Source: Candidatus Bathyarchaeota archaeon
Lineage (GTDB): Archaea > Thermoproteota > Bathyarchaeia > 40CM-2-53-6
NCBI GenBank assembly: GCA_005882955.1
Contig: VBBB01000083.1
Coordinates: forward strand, 2,278-9,594
Length of the DNA: 7,317 bases
Reading direction: 5' to 3'
Shown here in pieces: positions 6,184 through 7,317 of this stretch; position 1 is the first letter of the stretch, and each line of letters starts with the position of its first letter. The notes below the pieces were generated by a model that searched no databases, was not told where the DNA came from, and saw nothing but the letters and a program-made list of their open reading frames with translations. The position numbers were made by a program, and so were the translations under genes.

Positions 6184-7140
6184 CTAGGCCTTGATCATCC
6201 GCATGAGCCTTCTAAGAAGAACTAGTTGAGTGTCTATTGGAACTCGGGCCGGATGATTCATATCGTAAAATACGTGGTCTATGCCCAGCTCCTTGAGTCT
6301 TGGCAGATCTTCTTCGGCTTGTTGAGGCGTGCCTCCCAATAACGCTCGAGGCTCTGTGGCTCTCTCTTCGCTCAGGGGGTTGTGGACTCTCAGGATCCAC
6401 ATGATCTCTTCCGGGTTACGACCTGCTCTTCGCACCATATCGCGAAAGCTGTTGATTGTCTGACTCAGCTTCTCAATCGTCGTGCTTCTTCCCGCGGCCG
6501 GCATGATCCCGTCGGCAATTCCTGCCGCCCGCTCGAGTGAGGCGGGAGCGAAGGCACCCAGTAACATCGGAATGCCGCCCGGCTGTACGGGTTTCGGCCC
6601 GATTCTTGATTCCGGGATATTATAGAAGTCTCCAGTGAAGCTGACTGGGTCTGGGCCCCAGACGGCACGCATTGCCTTGACAAATTCCTCGAATCCTCTT
6701 CCACGCCTCTTTATCGGGATGTTGGCAGCTTCAAACTCGTCTCTAAAGTCACCTTGGCCGATGCCAGCAATTGCTCTCCCGTCACTCAGCCTGTCTAGAG
6801 TTGCGAAACGCCGGGCGAGGGTCACGGGATTCTGAAAGAGAGCGCTCAAGACGCTCGTGCCGAGTTTGACCTTCCTCGTCCTCGCCGCAGCGAACGTTAG
6901 CATCTCAATTGGATCATAGACCGTCGCAAAAATCTCAGGCCAGGGATCGCCGTCAAACGTCTCTTTCGGCTTAGTTGGGAGAAGCATCCGGTCGCTAACC
7001 CACAAAGAAGCCAACCCCATCTTCTCGCCTTCCTCCGAGACCCGTAGGATTGTCTTGGGAGAAGCAATCGTTCCATATTGCGGGAGAGCGATCCCTACAG
7101 CGACATTCGACTCGTCTAATCGGCTAATGGCGCCTGGCAC
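6184..7140 (-). CDS. LLM-class flavin/F420-dependent oxidoreductase (luciferase-like monooxygenase family)
   Basis: This TIM-barrel enzyme belongs to the bacterial luciferase-like superfamily. In archaea such proteins usually use coenzyme F420 or FMN to oxidise or reduce small substrates in the cytoplasm; the substrate here is unknown. Family segments appear in order: GIALPQYG as the first strand, LWVSDRMLLP, then EMLTFAAARTRKVKLGTSVL. FQNPVTLARRFATLDRLSDG and AGIGQGDFRDEFEA, followed by FEEFVKAMRAVWGPDPVSFTGDFY split over a flexible loop, and GGIPMLLGAF complete the pattern. The length of 318 residues is normal for a full barrel. A TTG at 7149 is in frame, but the TATA box at 7166-7173 predicts a start site near 7143, so the GTG at 7140 (almost leaderless) is preferred. 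It diverges from the antitoxin gene and has no operon partner in the window. Confidence 0.92.
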   Translation of the reverse strand: MPGAISRLDESNVAVGIALPQYGTIASPKTILRVSEEGEKMGLASLWVSDRMLLPTKPKETFDGDPWPEIFATVYDPIEMLTFAAARTRKVKLGTSVLSALFQNPVTLARRFATLDRLSDGRAIAGIGQGDFRDEFEAANIPIKRRGRGFEEFVKAMRAVWGPDPVSFTGDFYNIPESRIGPKPVQPGGIPMLLGAFAPASLERAAGIADGIMPAAGRSTTIEKLSQTINSFRDMVRRAGRNPEEIMWILRVHNPLSEERATEPRALLGGTPQQAEEDLPRLKELGIDHVFYDMNHPARVPIDTQLVLLRRLMRMIKA

Positions 7141-7165
7141 TAGGCTCAACGGTTCCCAAGCTTCA

Positions 7166-7173
7166 ATTTAAAG
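7166..7173 (-). promoter_or_regulatory. TATA box of the LLM oxidoreductase gene
   Basis: On the minus strand this reads CTTTAAAT, a close match to the archaeal box A. Its centre lies about 29 bases from the GTG at 7140 and 20 from the TTG at 7149. That spacing supports a nearly leaderless message beginning at the GTG. Confidence 0.55.
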
Positions 7174-7240
7174 GCCGGTTCTTGAAATGTCTCAACAACG
7201 GCCAAGGATATTCGCGAGATTCAGCTCTCTCGAACGTAAT

Positions 7241-7248
7241 CTTTAGTA
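7241..7248 (+). promoter_or_regulatory. Candidate TATA box of the antitoxin gene
   Basis: CTTTAGTA is an imperfect box A centred about 29 bases before ATG 7274, the right place for a leaderless or very short-leader message. The palindromes at 7246-7263 and 7260-7275 lie between it and the start codon. Confidence 0.35.
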
Positions 7249-7263
7249 CACAGTACTGTATAC
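7246..7263. promoter_or_regulatory. Candidate operator, 18-base imperfect palindrome
   Basis: The core ACAGTACTGT (7250-7259) is a perfect 10-base palindrome. It extends to 18 bases with a single mismatched pair (C7249/A7260). It sits just downstream of the presumed TATA box of a VapB-type antitoxin gene, where antitoxins or toxin-antitoxin complexes usually bind to repress their own operon. The operator role is inferred. Confidence 0.45.
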
Positions 7264-7275
7264 ATATCTATGTAT
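7260..7275. promoter_or_regulatory. Second candidate operator palindrome over the antitoxin start
   Basis: ATACATATCTATGTAT is a perfect inverted repeat, with 7-base arms and a 2-base spacer, that overlaps the start codon at 7274. It shares its first bases with the preceding palindrome, giving two abutting dyads. Because it overlaps the expected transcription start, a bound protein would block initiation. This role is inferred from position. Confidence 0.4.
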
Positions 7276-7317
7276 GGCATCCAAGAATCTTGCTATTCGA
7301 GAGGATGTTTACAGGAA
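7274..7317 (+). CDS. VapB-type antitoxin, 5' part only (cut by window end)
   Basis: Only 14 codons are present, reading MASKNLAIREDVYR. This closely follows the opening of archaeal VapB antitoxins of the DUF217 type, in which a short beta strand (here NLAIR) leads into a helix starting EDVYR, and the strand pairs in a dimer for DNA binding. Full-length members are usually about 70-90 residues and are followed by a VapC PIN-domain ribonuclease toxin; both would lie beyond the window. The start is fixed by the motif, since the overlapping ATG at 7270 is in another frame. Palindromes directly before and over the start suit autoregulation. The call rests on a short stretch, so another ribbon-helix-helix regulator is possible. 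Confidence 0.65.
   Translation, partial: MASKNLAIREDVYR

Overview
The window reads as archaeal DNA, most likely from the TACK branch (Thaumarchaeota/Bathyarchaeota-like). This assignment is inference. It rests on an archaeal-type glutamyl-tRNA synthetase, an F420/FMN luciferase-like oxidoreductase, an archaeal VapB-type antitoxin start, TATA boxes about 25-30 bases before start codons with almost no leaders or Shine-Dalgarno sites, and frequent TTG/GTG starts. No rRNA, tRNA, CRISPR array or insertion sequence was recognised.

Layout, left to right. 87-3442 is a plus-strand block: two tandem, diverged membrane proteins that look like M48/HtpX-type metallopeptidase relatives with destroyed zinc sites, followed closely by gltX. 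3461-4392 holds a divergent pair, a VOC (glyoxalase-fold) protein on the minus strand and a hot-dog thioesterase on the plus strand, with one AT-rich TATA element between them. 4468-5112 (minus) is a membrane-anchored or exported protein with six cysteines. 5113-5540 has no convincing gene. 5541-5924 (plus) is a small protein with a C2H2-like zinc-binding N-terminus and two membrane helices. 6184-7140 (minus) is a luciferase-like monooxygenase-family enzyme. At 7274 the first 14 codons of a VapB-type antitoxin begin, behind two overlapping palindromes that look like an autoregulatory operator; its VapC partner would lie outside the window.

The genes do not form one obvious pathway. gltX is the core housekeeping gene and the rest is accessory. 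The observations most worth following are the paired pseudo-M48 proteins, including a CX4C membrane hairpin that sits at different places in the two paralogues, a GltX that appears to lack its usual N-terminal domain, the shared TATA element between the VOC and thioesterase genes, and the palindromic antitoxin promoter.
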